A stretch of 53,248 bases of DNA from Gemmatimonadetes bacterium bin94. GTDB taxonomy: Bacteria > Gemmatimonadota > Gemmatimonadetes > Longimicrobiales > Gaopeijiaceae. The stretch spans positions 147,501 to 200,748 of the forward strand of contig MPNE01000004.1 in assembly GCA_002238865.1 (NCBI GenBank). The letters run 5' to 3'. Of the stretch, positions 33,071 through 44,600 are shown one piece after another. Made by a program: the position numbers and the translations under genes. Under the pieces are notes generated by a model. The model was not told where the DNA came from. It ran no database searches and saw only the letters and a program-made list of their open reading frames with translations. Within the stretch, counting starts at the first letter, position 1. Every line of letters starts with the position of its first letter.

Positions 33071-34882
33071 TCACTCCTCTTTTGCCGTGATGACCGCCAG
33101 GAAGTGCTCGCCGTAGCGGCGGAGCTTCGTCTCCCCCACCCCGCCGAGGCGGGAGAATTCGTCGAGGGTGCGCGGGCGCAGCTCCACCATGGCGCGCAGC
33201 GTCGAATCGTGGAAGATCACGTAGGGCGGCACCTTCTGGGCCTTGGCCAACTCGGTGCGGCAAGTACGCAGATCTTCCCATAGGGCCTCGTCCCAGGTGG
33301 CGGGATCGGGAGGTGGCACCGCTTCCTTCGGCTTTCTCTTCGCCCCGGTACGCCCGGGCCGCAGGTCTCGCCGCATGCGCACCTCGGTTTCGCCGCGCAG
33401 CACGGGCCAGCTGCCTTCGGTGAGCCGCAGCGATCCATATCCATCCAGGTCGACGCTGAGCAGGCCGCGGGCCACCAGTTGCCGAAAGACCGAGCGCCAG
33501 CTGTACGGATCCAGATCGGCGCCGACGCCGTGGGTCGGAAGCCGCTCGTGGCCGAAACGCTGGATGCGCTCGTTCTCCAGGCCCCGGAGCACGTCGATCA
33601 GGTACCCTGCCCCGAACATCTGGCCCGTGCGGTAGACGCACGAGAGAGCCTTCTGTGACGCCTCCGTCGCGTTCCACTCCGCCACCGGGGCCAGGCAGTT
33701 GTCGCAGTTGCCGCACGGCTCGGGCAGGCTCTCGCCGAAATAGTTCAGCAGCGTCTGCCGCCGGCACGCGGTCAGCTCGCAGTAGCCGAGCATGGCGTCG
33801 AGCTTGCGGATTTCCAGCCGCTTGCGCATCTCGCCCGCGTCCGAGCCCTCCACCATCTGGCGCAGCGCGACCACCTCCTGCAGTCCGTAGACCATCCAGG
33901 CGTCGGCCGGCAACCCGTCGCGCCCCGCCCGTCCCGTCTCCTGGTAGTAGGCTTCGATGCTCTTGGGCAGATCGAGGTGGGCGACGAAGCGCACGTCGGG
34001 TTTGTCGATCCCCATGCCGAATGCAATGGTGGCCACGATCACGACGCCCTCTTCGCGCTGAAACCGGTCCTGATTGCGGCGCCTGGTGAACGCATCGAGG
34101 CCCGCGTGGTACGGCAGCGCGTCCACCCCGATGCCCCGCAGCCACTCCGCAGTGTCGTCGACCCTGCGCCGCGACAGGCAGTATACGATTCCCGCGTCGC
34201 CCTGATGGTGCTCATCGAGAAAGCGGCGAAGCTGTTGCCTGGCTCGGTTCTTGGGCACCACCGCGTACCGGATGTTGGGCCGATCGAAGCCGCTGACGAA
34301 CATCGGCGCGTCCGCCAACCCAAGCCGCTGCACGATCTCGCGGCGTGTCGGCTTGTCGGCAGTTGCGGTAAGCGCGATCCGGGGAACCTCGGGGAAGCGC
34401 TCGCGCAGGATGGAAAGCTGCAGGTACTCGGGGCGGAAGTCGTGCCCCCACTGGGACACGCAGTGCGCTTCGTCGATGGCGAAGAGGGCCAGCTCGGTAC
34501 GGGAGAGCAGCTCCTGGGTGCGATCACCCATGAGGCGCTCGGGAGCGACGTAGAGCAGATCGATCAGCCCGTTCTCCACCGCGGCCTCGACCTCGGACAC
34601 CTCACGGTAGGACAGGGTCGAATTGAGGGATGCCGCCCGCACCCCCGTCTGGCGAAGCGCCTCCACCTGATCCCTCATGAGTGCGATGAGGGGCGAGACG
34701 ACCACGCCGACACCACTGCGCACGATGGCGGGAATCTGGTAGCAGAGCGACTTGCCCCCGCCGGTCGGCATGAGCACCAGGCTGTCGCCCCCGGCCACGG
34801 TGTGCTCGATGATGGCTTCCTGCTGGCCCAGAAACTCCCCGAATCCGAAGACGCGGTGGAGGATCTCGTGGACGCCGGTCAT
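33071..34882 (-). CDS. recQ: ATP-dependent DNA helicase RecQ
   Basis: 603-residue 3'-5' superfamily 2 helicase. Walker A is [12 protein letters not shown], the DEAH box is [19 protein letters not shown], and motif VI is [10 protein letters not shown]. The RecQ zinc-binding cysteines lie in [20 protein letters not shown], followed by DNC, with winged helix after. An HRDC domain occupies the last 80 residues ([19 protein letters not shown]). The ATG at 34882 matches the usual RecQ N-terminus ([14 protein letters not shown]); the frame runs on upstream only as shadow. It starts 23 nt after the DUF5916 gene on the same strand and has no clear Shine-Dalgarno. Confidence 0.96.
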   Translation of the reverse strand: MTGVHEILHRVFGFGEFLGQQEAIIEHTVAGGDSLVLMPTGGGKSLCYQIPAIVRSGVGVVVSPLIALMRDQVEALRQTGVRAASLNSTLSYREVSEVEAAVENGLIDLLYVAPERLMGDRTQELLSRTELALFAIDEAHCVSQWGHDFRPEYLQLSILRERFPEVPRIALTATADKPTRREIVQRLGLADAPMFVSGFDRPNIRYAVVPKNRARQQLRRFLDEHHQGDAGIVYCLSRRRVDDTAEWLRGIGVDALPYHAGLDAFTRRRNQDRFQREEGVVIVATIAFGMGIDKPDVRFVAHLDLPKSIEAYYQETGRAGRDGLPADAWMVYGLQEVVALRQMVEGSDAGEMRKRLEIRKLDAMLGYCELTACRRQTLLNYFGESLPEPCGNCDNCLAPVAEWNATEASQKALSCVYRTGQMFGAGYLIDVLRGLENERIQRFGHERLPTHGVGADLDPYSWRSVFRQLVARGLLSVDLDGYGSLRLTEGSWPVLRGETEVRMRRDLRPGRTGAKRKPKEAVPPPDPATWDEALWEDLRTCRTELAKAQKVPPYVIFHDSTLRAMVELRPRTLDEFSRLGGVGETKLRRYGEHFLAVITAKEE

Positions 34883-34905
34883 GTGCGGGGAGGGGCTACG
34901 GACCA

Positions 34906-37200
34906 CTATCCCCCGAACATGTTCACCTGACGGGTGAACTTCAGGTACAGCGAACGCCCCAGCGGCCCCGTCAGGCTCTCGAGCCCCTGCACCTCGTTGT
35001 AGACGATGAAAAGGCCCGTGCCGGCGGTGTTCAGCCAGCCGAAACGCACGTTGGCGGACCAGGTGTCGATCTGGTCGGAGTACTGGACCAGCGACTGAAG
35101 GTAGATCCGCGGTGTGAAGAAATAGCCCAGATTGATCCCGGCCAGGGTGGTGGTGAAGTCGCCCTGGGGCAGGCTTACGTCGTTGTACACGACCCGCAGC
35201 GTGGCGCTGGAGCGGTCGCCCCGACGGATGGTCAGGTCGGCGTTGCTGGTCCGCTTGCTTCCGGAAAGGAAGTTGCCCCAGTTCCAGCGCGTGTTGAGCG
35301 ACAGGGTCCGGGACTGGTCCGTGAAGAACACGACCGCCGACTCCCACCCCGAGTAGACACCGGTGGGAACCACGACATCGGTGCCCGGGATCGCGAACGA
35401 CTCGTAGAGGCCTTCCGTGACGTAGTTGGCCCCGCTGTGGAATTCCATCCCCGACGGCCACTGCCAGTGGCTGTCGACGTGCCAGCGCGACGATTCGTTG
35501 AAGTTGCTCTCGACGCCCCTGCGGACGCTGCGGTAGGTGTAGTACGAGACGTGAGGCCGGATCTCCCGAAAGATGCTCTCCGGCCGATAGTTCCAGAGCC
35601 AGAACACCTGAAGGTAGCGGTGGCCGTTGCGGGGCACGAAGCCCACTTCCGGATTGAAGTTCTCGCCGATTTCACGGACCGTGACGTTGCCCCGGAAGCT
35701 TCGACTGCTCCACGCCGCGGTCACGTCCCAGGCCTGGTCGGCGCCCTCCAGCTCGGGGGTGTCCGTGCGGGCGACGAAGGAAGTCAGCGTCAGCTGGTCC
35801 CCGATCCCCAGGCGGCCGTCCACTGCGTAGGTGCGGTTGTAGTCTCCGCCGATGTTGCTCCCCTTGTTCACGAAGAGCGCGCCCACGCGGGCGCGGTTCG
35901 GCAGCTCCTTGGCGATGCGAGCCGCCGAATACGCGTTCTCGGGGTCCGTTGCCTCCACTCCGCCCGTCCGGATATGGAGGAGACCCACGTTGAGTCCCGC
36001 CATCCGCCCGGACAGCCTGCCTCCGCCCTTGATCGGCACGGGCTGTCCCCCCGAGATGCCGATGCGCCGGCTGAAGAAGAGATCGGCACCTCCCGCCCCT
36101 ACGGTGAAGAAGCCCGCGTTCTCCAGGAAGAAGGGACGCTTTTCCGGAAAAAGGAGCGAGAAGCGGGTCAGGTTGACCTGCTGGTCGTCCACCTCGACCT
36201 GTGCAAAGTCGGTGTTGACCGTCATGTCGAGGGTCATCCCCTGGGTGACCTGTACCTTGGCCTCTCCGCCGAAGTCCGCCTGCTGGCCGAAAGACGTCTG
36301 GCCCTCGTCGGTGTAGTCCCGCTCGGCCGCCCCGAGCACGTAGGGCGTCACGGTGGCGGCCCGCCGGAAGGGGGGCACCACGCCGGCGAGCTGCCCGGCG
36401 AAATCGAGCCGGTAGAGGCCGAACTCGCGCGGCACGGCGGCCCAGAAGTCCTCTTCGTTCAGGCGCCGTATGCGGCGCGAAACGTTGAACCCCCAGGTGT
36501 CGGTCTCCGATCCGTAGCGCAGCGTGCTGAACGGGATGCGAAACTCGGCGTACCAGCCGTCCCCGTCGCGGGAAGTGGCGACGGTCCAGCTGCCGTCCCA
36601 GTTCTTGTTGAAGCCGCCGCCGGCCCCGGCCTGGAAACGCTGCCGGTTGTTGAAGCCCCCGCCCAGGAAGAAGCCGCCGCCGCTGCCCTGGGCCGCGACC
36701 TGGCCATCGTACTCGATACCGGCCGGGGTGGTGCCGAAGACGAAGCCGTTCTGCTGGTCGTTGTAGGTGTCGAAGACCATGATCACCGCGTCGGCGTCGG
36801 TGACCTCGTAGTCCCGGATGGACTCGCCGGTGACGATCGCATCCGGCTGCGAGTCGTAGGCCCAGACCGCGACATACACGGCGTCCTGGTCGAAGAGGAT
36901 GCGGAGTTCGGTGGGTTCGGAGGCGGGTTCGCCGTCCGCGGGTTCACGCTGGGTGAAGTCGGTGAGCGGGGCCGCGGCGAGCCATGCCTGCTCGTCCGGG
37001 ATGCCGTCGATGATCGGAGGGACATCGGTAGGAGTGGCGATCGCCGTGCCGGGTGTTCCGCTCCCGGTCGCGGGGCCGCCGTTGCCTTCAACCGGGGCTT
37101 CCTGGGCCGCCACACGGGAGAGCGGAACTGAAAAAAATGCCGCGAACACCACTGCGGCAAGGAGGTTGGGTCCGCAGGCGCGGACTGAGGATAGGGTCAT
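34906..37200 (-). CDS. DUF5916 outer-membrane-like protein with N-terminal CBM9-like domain
   Basis: 764 residues; signal peptide about 1-33 ending VAA-QE. Residues about 55-210 are a CBM9-like beta sandwich ([33 protein letters not shown]). The rest is DUF5916, marked by [26 protein letters not shown] and many alternating-hydrophobic strands ending in an aromatic residue region, consistent with an outer-membrane beta barrel. The start at 37200 gives a compact signal peptide; a TTG at 37239 is less likely. TATAGT at 37251-37246 (minus) may be its -10. Role unknown, perhaps binding or uptake of polymers. Confidence 0.88.
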   Translation of the reverse strand: MTLSSVRACGPNLLAAVVFAAFFSVPLSRVAAQEAPVEGNGGPATGSGTPGTAIATPTDVPPIIDGIPDEQAWLAAAPLTDFTQREPADGEPASEPTELRILFDQDAVYVAVWAYDSQPDAIVTGESIRDYEVTDADAVIMVFDTYNDQQNGFVFGTTPAGIEYDGQVAAQGSGGGFFLGGGFNNRQRFQAGAGGGFNKNWDGSWTVATSRDGDGWYAEFRIPFSTLRYGSETDTWGFNVSRRIRRLNEEDFWAAVPREFGLYRLDFAGQLAGVVPPFRRAATVTPYVLGAAERDYTDEGQTSFGQQADFGGEAKVQVTQGMTLDMTVNTDFAQVEVDDQQVNLTRFSLLFPEKRPFFLENAGFFTVGAGGADLFFSRRIGISGGQPVPIKGGGRLSGRMAGLNVGLLHIRTGGVEATDPENAYSAARIAKELPNRARVGALFVNKGSNIGGDYNRTYAVDGRLGIGDQLTLTSFVARTDTPELEGADQAWDVTAAWSSRSFRGNVTVREIGENFNPEVGFVPRNGHRYLQVFWLWNYRPESIFREIRPHVSYYTYRSVRRGVESNFNESSRWHVDSHWQWPSGMEFHSGANYVTEGLYESFAIPGTDVVVPTGVYSGWESAVVFFTDQSRTLSLNTRWNWGNFLSGSKRTSNADLTIRRGDRSSATLRVVYNDVSLPQGDFTTTLAGINLGYFFTPRIYLQSLVQYSDQIDTWSANVRFGWLNTAGTGLFIVYNEVQGLESLTGPLGRSLYLKFTRQVNMFGG

Positions 37201-37288
37201 GTCGGCTCGTCGTCGCTGGTCGGATCGGGAGACTGGCAAACTCCAACTATAACGACAGCGTCCGGCAGCGTCTTGTTGAACGGCGTGG

Positions 37289-40198
37289 TCAGCCGGATGG
37301 ACGGCCGGACCGGTCCAGCGAGACCGCGGGCCCGAGTCCGAGGGACTCCAGCCGCGCCATTTGTGTCGCCGCGTCGCCCACGACCAGCCAGACCATCCCG
37401 CCTCCGGTCAGGTGACGTCCCGCAAGCTCCCGGATCCGGGCGACCGTCATCTCGCGAACCGTCTGTTCCTGCTCCAGCACGTAGTCCGGCGCGAAGTCGT
37501 AGTCGCTGACGTCTCGGATGACGCCCAGCTTCGCCCCCAGCGTTTCGAAGGCGCGGGCGTTGGCGCGGAGAAGGAATCCCCGGGTGGCCTCCAGGTCGGC
37601 TTCGTCGAAGCCGGGGCCGTACCCTTCGAGCATCTCCTTGATGATCTGCAAGGACTCCAGCGTGACGTTGGAGCGCACCGAGGTGCCGATCGCGAACGGT
37701 CCCGGATGGTGGCTTCCCTGGAAGCGCGAACCGACGCCGTAGGTGTACCCCTTGCCCTCGCGCAGCACCTGGGTGAGATCCGACGCGAAGCCGCCGCCGC
37801 CGAGGCGGAAGTTCATGACCGTGGCCGGGTGAAAGTCCTCGTCGGTCCGGGCCAGAGCCAGGCGGCCGACGTTGATGACCGACTGGGCCGCGCCGGGGAC
37901 GTCGATGAAGTAGAGCCCCGCGCGATCCTCGTCCCACTGCGGCGCGGGCGGAAGCGACGGCGCGGGCTGGTCCGGCCATCGTGCGGCGAGTCCCGCGAGC
38001 GGGGCCACCGCTTCGGATGGCGTGACCGCGCCCGCGACGTGGAAGGCCGCCGCGCCGGGGACGAGCGCGGAGGCGTGATAGGCACCGAGATCGTCCAGGG
38101 TGATCGCCGCGACGCCGTCGAGCGTGCCGGACAGGTCCTCGGCGAGGACGTGGCGGCCGTACAGGAGGCGGTTGAAGGCCCGGGACGCGACCGCAGCCGG
38201 GTTCGCGCCCTGCCGGCGGATGCCGTTCAGCACACGCTGCCGCGCGAGCTCGAAACGGTCCGCGTCGAAGCGGGGCTCCAGGAGGACCTCCTCCACAAGC
38301 GCGATGGTTGCGTCGTAGTTCCGGGCCAGCACACTCCCGGAGATGGTGAAGTTGCGCGCCCCGGCCGACACATTCAACGATGCGCCGAGAAGGTCGATCG
38401 CCTGCTCCAGTTCTTGCGGCGTGCGCCGTGCCGTTCCCTCCAGCATCGTCTCCGCCAGCAGGTTGGCTGCCCCCGTTCGCTCGGGCTCCTCCAGGAGGAG
38501 GCCGCCGTGGAAGCGCAGTTCGAACTGGACGATGGGGGTCTCCCTGTCCTCGATCCCCAGGACACGCAGGCCGTTGTCGAGCCTGTCACGCCAAACATCC
38601 GGGGCCCGCAGGCTGGGAGGCGGCCCGAAGGGAGGCTCCACGGAACGGTCGAACGACCCGCCAGGGGTGCGCTCATCACCGCGCACAACCGTGAATTCTC
38701 CTTCGGCACCCTGTACGATCGGCTCCTCCACGACTTCCGCGCGCTCCGATCCGGCCAGTGCCAGCTCGGCCTCCCCCCTGGGAACGAAACTCGCTGCAAC
38801 GTACGGCCGACCGGCCAGGTAGGTGCGATAGACCCGCATGAGGTCCTCCGAGGTCACCGCCAGCGTGCGTTCGAGATCCTCCGTGACGTAGCCCGGATCG
38901 TCCGCAAAGATGGCGTAGCGAGCCAGCTGGAACGCCTTGCCGATGGTGCTCGCAAGCCCGCGGTGGAAGCCCGTCTCGGTACCAGCCTTGACCCGCTGCA
39001 ATTCGGCCTCGTCGACGCCCTCCTCCTCGAAGCGCCGGAAGCCCTCGAGTATCGCAGCCTGCACATCGTCCAGATCCGTCCCCGCGAACGCTCCAACCTG
39101 CAGGCTGAAGCTTCCCGCCAACTCCTGCGAACCGTTGAAGGCGGAGACAGCCGGAGCCAGCTTTTCCTCTTCGACCAGCACCTGGTGCAACGGCGTCGAC
39201 CTGCCGTCGGTGAGGACCGCAGCGAGGACGCTCAGGGCGTAGCTGTCGGGGTGGAAGAGCGGCACCGTTGGCCATGCCATGGTCAGGCGGGGCAGCCGCG
39301 CGAAGTTGTCCTCGTGCATCAGCAGTCGGCTCTCGGCCAGCTCCACCGGCGGTGGGTCGGCCGACGCGGGCGTGTCGCCGCGCGGGATCTCGCCGAAGTA
39401 CTTCTCGATCCACGCCCGAGTCTGGTCCACGTCTATGTCGCCGGCCACCACCAGCGTCGCGTTGTCCGGTCCGTACCAGCGCGAGTGGAACTCCCTGGCG
39501 TCTGCGAGGGTCGCCGCGTCGAGGTCCTGCAGAGAGCCGATGACCTGCCAGCGGTAGGGGTGCCCCTCCGGGTACAGCGCCCTGTCGACCACGTAGCTCG
39601 TGTGTCCGTACGGACGGTTGTCCACGCTCTGGCGCTTCTCGTTCTTGACGACCTGCTTCTCCTTGGCCACGACCGATTCGGTCACCGTGTTGATGAAGAA
39701 GCCCAGCTTGTCCGCCTCGGCCCAGAGCGCCTTCTCCAGCCCGTCGACGGGCACGACCTCGAAGTAATTGGTGCGGTCGCGGGAGGTCGACCCGTTCGTG
39801 GAGCTTCCGATCCGGGTCATCAGGCGGTCGAGTCCTCCGGAGCCCAGGTTCTCCGAGTCCAGGAAGAAAAGGTGTTCGAAGAGGTGGGCGAAGCCGGTGC
39901 GCCCCTCGATCTCGCGCGCCGAGCCGACATGGAAGGTCATCGCCACCGCAGCCAATGGATCGGAGTCGTCGACGTGAAGGACCACATCGAGGCCGTTCGA
40001 CAGCTGATACCGCTCGAAATCGATCGAGAAAGCGTCGGCGTCGGGGGTGGTCGGATAGCACGCGCCGACCGCAATCAACAGGGCGAGAATCGCTGACAGC
40101 CTGAAGCGGGCGCCTGCGTCCCCGCCGGAAGCGGAGGGACGCCCCGCATGCAAGGTTGAGACCCCGGGTGAGCGCCTGCTTCTGGTCGAGCCCTTCAT
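37289..40198 (-). CDS. M16-family zinc peptidase, two-domain lipoprotein
   Basis: 969 residues from the ATG at 40198 (GGAGAG 6 nt upstream). The lipoprotein signal ends at VGAC (C47). The first M16 domain has the inverted zinc motif HLFEH (H105, E108, H109) and downstream glutamates in KEKQVVKNEKRQ. The second domain (about 545-960) lacks the motif, as in pitrilysin-like partners: RTGAANLLAETMLEGT occupies its place. It includes the typical FRLGGGGFASDLTQVLREG Arg/Tyr substrate-binding region. It probably degrades small proteins or peptides in the periplasm. Confidence 0.94.
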   Translation of the reverse strand: MKGSTRSRRSPGVSTLHAGRPSASGGDAGARFRLSAILALLIAVGACYPTTPDADAFSIDFERYQLSNGLDVVLHVDDSDPLAAVAMTFHVGSAREIEGRTGFAHLFEHLFFLDSENLGSGGLDRLMTRIGSSTNGSTSRDRTNYFEVVPVDGLEKALWAEADKLGFFINTVTESVVAKEKQVVKNEKRQSVDNRPYGHTSYVVDRALYPEGHPYRWQVIGSLQDLDAATLADAREFHSRWYGPDNATLVVAGDIDVDQTRAWIEKYFGEIPRGDTPASADPPPVELAESRLLMHEDNFARLPRLTMAWPTVPLFHPDSYALSVLAAVLTDGRSTPLHQVLVEEEKLAPAVSAFNGSQELAGSFSLQVGAFAGTDLDDVQAAILEGFRRFEEEGVDEAELQRVKAGTETGFHRGLASTIGKAFQLARYAIFADDPGYVTEDLERTLAVTSEDLMRVYRTYLAGRPYVAASFVPRGEAELALAGSERAEVVEEPIVQGAEGEFTVVRGDERTPGGSFDRSVEPPFGPPPSLRAPDVWRDRLDNGLRVLGIEDRETPIVQFELRFHGGLLLEEPERTGAANLLAETMLEGTARRTPQELEQAIDLLGASLNVSAGARNFTISGSVLARNYDATIALVEEVLLEPRFDADRFELARQRVLNGIRRQGANPAAVASRAFNRLLYGRHVLAEDLSGTLDGVAAITLDDLGAYHASALVPGAAAFHVAGAVTPSEAVAPLAGLAARWPDQPAPSLPPAPQWDEDRAGLYFIDVPGAAQSVINVGRLALARTDEDFHPATVMNFRLGGGGFASDLTQVLREGKGYTYGVGSRFQGSHHPGPFAIGTSVRSNVTLESLQIIKEMLEGYGPGFDEADLEATRGFLLRANARAFETLGAKLGVIRDVSDYDFAPDYVLEQEQTVREMTVARIRELAGRHLTGGGMVWLVVGDAATQMARLESLGLGPAVSLDRSGRPSG

Positions 40199-40279
40199 GG
40201 TGTCTCTCCGATCCGCCCGGTGTTCTCCGGGTCCCTGGCAACTGAACAATCCTTTTGCGTCTGCCTATGGCCACACAGC

Positions 40280-40308
40280 AGTATCGGTTTCAGGGGGAGC
40301 TTTGACAA
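40280..40308 (-). promoter_or_regulatory. Sigma-70-like promoter of the M16 gene
   Basis: On the minus strand TTGTCA (40308-40303), 17-nt spacer, GATACT (40285-40280). It gives a leader of about 75 nt before the ATG at 40198. It separates the M16 gene from the FG-GAP gene upstream. Confidence 0.5.
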
Positions 40309-40414
40309 CAGGAGGGAGCGATGCATCCGCCCGGTCTGCCTTCCAGACGCGAGAGGTCGGGTGGAGTCCGAAGCAATGGGCCGCTCAACCGGACGCCCAC
40401 GCCCGCGAGAAGCG

Positions 40415-41662
40415 TCAGCGCCGCAGGAGGAGCCGGTCCGCTGTCCCGCGGCTGGCGAGGTAGAAATCCGCCCGGCCATCGCCATCGAAGTCGGCGAACT
40501 CCAGGTCGAAGCCCGTGCCTGTGACGCTCGATCCGAAGACCTCCTCCGAGGCCTCCGTGAAGACGCCGCTGCCGTCGTTGAGGTAGGCGCGGTACCGGCT
40601 CTCGGCGATGCGCCCCACGCCGAGATCGACATCGGCGTTGGCGGTGACCACGTCCAGATCCCCGTCGCCGTCCACGTCCACCAGGTCGCCGTCGAAGGAA
40701 GAGATTCGCGCCGCGGGCAGCCGCGACTCGCTCTGGTCGGTGAAGAAGCCCGTGCCGTCGTTGATCAGAAGGCGGTTGCGCGGATCCGCTCCGCTCACGA
40801 AGGCGGAGACGTTGGCGAAGAGGAGGTCGAGGTCCCCGTCGCCGTCCACGTCGCCGAAATCCGCTTCCCGGGTCTCCTCGCCTCCTGCCCGCAGGGGGAT
40901 TCTCACCAGGCCGTCGTCGCCGAAGTGCCCCGTCCCGTCATTGATGTACAGAACGTTGGCGCCCTCGTTCGCCACGATCAGATCCGGATCGCCGTCGCCG
41001 TCCACGTCACCGAGTTCGAGATCCTGGGTAACGTCGCGCGAGGGCGGCAGGCGGTCCGCGGTCTCATCCACGAAGCTGCCCGCGCCGTCGTTGATGAGGG
41101 CTGCGTCCTGACCGTTGTTGGCCAGCAGGATGTCGGGGAACCCGTCACCGTTCAGGTCGGCCAAGACCACTCCGTTTGTCGTGCCCTCGACCGGGAGTCG
41201 GCTGCCCTCGTCGGTGAAGCGGCCCGTGCCGTCGTTGAAGTAGAGTTCGTTGGTGCGATCGTCCTCGGTGACGACGACGATATCGAGGTCGCCGTCGCCG
41301 TCGAAGTCGGCGACGCCCACGTCCTCGGAATCGCGGCTTGCCGCCGGCAGCCGGCTGCTGGCGTCGCTGAAGCGGCCGGTCCCGTCGTTGAGCAGCAGGA
41401 TGTTCGGACGGAATTCGTGCGCGACAACGATGTCCCGATCCCCGTCCCCGTCGAAGTCGCCGACACCCGCATCCATGCTGAAGCCGCCGAGGACACCGGC
41501 GGGGAGGTGGGACGCGGTCACGTCGTCATACAGGGCCGGAGCCGGTTCCACCCCGGGCGGGTCAGGCTCATGCGCCCCCGTCGGATCACCGCTCCCGCAA
41601 TTGGCCGCGATCACGGCGAAGCCTGCCGTGGCCACGAGGCAGGCATACGGCAACATCCTCAT
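40415..41662 (-). CDS. Secreted FG-GAP/VCBS-repeat protein
   Basis: 415 residues with a hydrophobic signal (ACLVATAGFAVIAANC). The AANC lipobox is imperfect, so lipidation is uncertain. Seven calcium-loop repeats follow, of the type DxDGDGDxD: DFDGDGDRD, DFDGDGDLD, DLNGDGFPD, DVDGDGDPD, two of DVDGDGDLD and DFDGDGRAD. They are spaced 45-60 residues apart with NDGTGxF between, predicting an integrin-like beta propeller. It sits 25 nt after the BNR-repeat gene, likely co-transcribed. No catalytic domain. Confidence 0.9.
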   Translation of the reverse strand: MRMLPYACLVATAGFAVIAANCGSGDPTGAHEPDPPGVEPAPALYDDVTASHLPAGVLGGFSMDAGVGDFDGDGDRDIVVAHEFRPNILLLNDGTGRFSDASSRLPAASRDSEDVGVADFDGDGDLDIVVVTEDDRTNELYFNDGTGRFTDEGSRLPVEGTTNGVVLADLNGDGFPDILLANNGQDAALINDGAGSFVDETADRLPPSRDVTQDLELGDVDGDGDPDLIVANEGANVLYINDGTGHFGDDGLVRIPLRAGGEETREADFGDVDGDGDLDLLFANVSAFVSGADPRNRLLINDGTGFFTDQSESRLPAARISSFDGDLVDVDGDGDLDVVTANADVDLGVGRIAESRYRAYLNDGSGVFTEASEEVFGSSVTGTGFDLEFADFDGDGRADFYLASRGTADRLLLRR

Positions 41663-41687
41663 GGACCGTCACCGCTCACCGGCTGGC

Positions 41688-44600
41688 TCACTCCGAGATC
41701 ACCCCCAGCCCAAGCGCCTGAATCCGGCGGTTGAAGGCGGCGAGGTCGGCATCCAGCACCGCGTTCAGCGCTTCCTCGATGCGGAGCAATCGCTCCTTGA
41801 GGATGACATGCACCTCGCCCTGCTGGTCGGTGGGGCGGAAGTCCCCGGTCGACACCGTCGAGAACAGGTACCCCAACCGTTCGATCACCCGCACCGGATA
41901 CCGGATCGCGTCCTGCCCCGTCCCCGTGGCCCGCATCTGGAAGAGACCCTGTTCGGCTTCGATCAGGCGCTGGTTCAGGGAATCGGCCGCGGCCACCAGC
42001 TCCGCCTGATCGCCCCGATCCTGCAGCACAGCGCGCGTATCGAGGAGTTGCCGCCGCACCCACTCCACCCGGTTGATCAGCTCCCCGGCAGCCTCGATGT
42101 CGGTCCGGATCTCGGCCAGCGCGGCCATCTGGACCTCGATGTCCGCGACCGTACCCTCCGAGTGGGGGTCCTTGCGCACCTCCAGGCCCTGCGAGACGGT
42201 CACGCCGCCCGCCTTGAGCGTGACCGTGTAGTCACCCGGCGGTTGCAGGATCGTCGCGAGCCCCGATCCGCCGAGGGGGCCACCCGGCAAGGGGCGCCAT
42301 CGTTCGTCGCCCAGTGACATGTCGTCCGCGAACAGCGGCCTGGTGCGCAGGCGCACCGGCTCGATCGGGTCGTTCATCAGGTCCCACCAGACGCGGTTGA
42401 CGCCCGCGCTCGCAGTGCCCTTCAGGGTGCGCACAACCTCGCCGGCGGCGTTCGCGATCTCGATTGCCACGCTGTCGTCGACCGCCTCGGACAGCCAGTA
42501 GCTGATCGACGCGCCGTACGGCGGGTTCTCGCCGTCGGACTGGTCGTCGAACATCGTGAAGGGCTCGGAGACGGGACGGAAGCGGTAGGCCGGGCGCGGA
42601 GCGAAGAGGTGGGCGGCGGCCGCGGCTACCTCGGGGGTGAGCTGCTGCAGCGGCGTCACGTCGTCGAGGACCCAGAAGCCGCGCCCGTAGGTCCCCACCA
42701 CCAGGTCGTTGAAGTGCTCCTGGACCACCAGCCCGTACATGGGTGCGTGCGGCAGGTTGGTGTGGAACTTCTGCCAGCGGTCACCGTCGTCGAAGGAGAC
42801 GTACACCGACGCCTCGGTGCCCAGATACAGGAGGCCGGGACGGACCGGATCCTCGTGGATCGCACGGGTGTAGCTGAGCACCCCGTCGTCGATTCCGTCG
42901 GTGATCCCGGTCCAGCTCCCGCCGTAGTCGTCGGTCCTGTACGCGCGTGCCTCGAAGTCGCCCACCTGGTGGTGTTCGATCACCATGTACGCCTTTCCCG
43001 GCGTGTGGCGTGACGCGTCGATCCCCCGCACCACCCCGTCAGGCGGCAGGTTCGGGATGTTGCCGGTCACATTCGTCCAGCTGGCCCCGCCGTCGCGGCT
43101 GACGTGCATGAGCCCGTCGTTTGTCCCCGCCCAGAGAACGCCCGGTTCCAGCGGAGACTCGTCGAAGGCGTAGATCACGCAGCAGTACTCCACCCCGATG
43201 TTGTCCGGCGTCAGACCGCCGCTGATCCCCATGCGGCTGCGGTTGTTGGTACTGAGGTCAGGGCTGATCACCTCCCAGCTCTGCCCGCGGTTGGTGGTGC
43301 GGTGGACGTGCTGGCTCGTCACATAGATGGTGTTGTTGTCGTGCGGCGAGATGAGCAGCGGGAAGGTCCACTGGAAGCGGTAGCGGAGCGAATCGGCCGA
43401 GTGGCCGGTGGTGGACTCGGGCCACACTTCGACTTCCCGGTACTGGCGTGTCCGGGCGTCCCAGCGCGATACGATGCCGCCCCCTGCCCCGACCCCGGAG
43501 GCGCTGGACCACACGATGTTCGGATCGGTGGGATCAGGAGTTGCAAACCCGGACTCTCCACCGCCCACAGAGTGCCACAGACCGCGCGGAATTCCGACCC
43601 CGAAGAGCCCGCCCCCCATGCGGCTGTTGCTCGGGCCCCGGGTGGAGGGGCCGTCCTGCCGGTTGCCCATGACGTTGTAGGGGACCGCGTTGTCCACCGT
43701 GACGTGATACATCTGCGCGATGGGCAGCTGTGCGCGGAACCAGGTCCGGCCGCGATTGCCCGAGATCGCGAGGCCCCCGTCGCCGCTTACGATCTGGCGA
43801 TCGCCGTCCAGGGGGTCGATCCACATGTCGTGATGGTCCCACACCGGTCCCTGCAGGAACGGAGCCGCCGAAGAGGTGACGCCGCCGTCGAGAGTGGTGC
43901 TGTAGGCCGCCGCCAGGAAGTACGCCTCGTCCGGGTCGTCCGGGTTGACTTCGCAGCGGGTGTAGTAGGCCGTGCGCCCGGCCAGATCGCGGTCATGGCT
44001 GACCAGCGCCCAGTTGTGGCCGCCGTCGTCGGAGCGCCAGAGTTCGCCGCCGTCGGTATCGCCCCCTTCCCAGGGAACGCCGTCGCCGGTCTCGATGAGG
44101 GCGTAGACGCGGCGCGAGTCCGCGCGGCTCATGCACAGCGCGATCTTGCCGATTTCGCGCGTGGGGAGGCCGTTGCCGCTCAGCCGCGTCCAGGTCGTGC
44201 CGCCGTCGCGGGACACATGGATGGCGCTGCCGGGTCCGCCGGAGGTGCGCGTCCAGGTCCGGATCGCGATCTGCCACGTCCCCGCGAAGAGGATGCGCGG
44301 GTTGTTCGGGTCCATGACGAGGTCGCTCGCCCCCGTCTCCTCGTCCACGAAAAGCACATGCTCCCAGGTCGCGCCGCCGTCCATGGTGCGGTAGATGCCC
44401 CGTTCGGGCTGGGGCGCGTAGCCGTGCCCGATGGCCGCCGCGTAGACGATGTCCGGGTTCGTGGGGTGGATGATGATGCGACTGATGCGACCCGTGCCCT
44501 CCAGGCCCATGTGCGTCCAGCTGTCGCCCGCGTCGGTGGACTTCCACACCCCGTTGCCGATCGACACGTTGGAGCGAATGAAGGGCTCGCCGGTCCCCGC

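Noticed and set aside
34915-34924. GAACATGTTC palindrome about 33 bp upstream of recQ, LexA-box-like
   Set aside because: Spacing between half sites is 2 nt, not the 4 nt of the Gram-positive LexA box, and the bases encode Asn-Met-Phe at the end of the DUF5916 protein, so coding explains it.
35437-37131. 564-codon open frame antisense to the DUF5916 gene
   Set aside because: Same shadow effect; no recognisable motif and no ribosome-binding site.
37361-40096. 911-codon open frame on the plus strand across the M16 gene
   Set aside because: Antisense to a clearly coding gene with zinc motif and signal peptide; in GC-rich DNA the complementary third-position frame stays open. Its translation is Arg/Asp/Val-rich without domain features.
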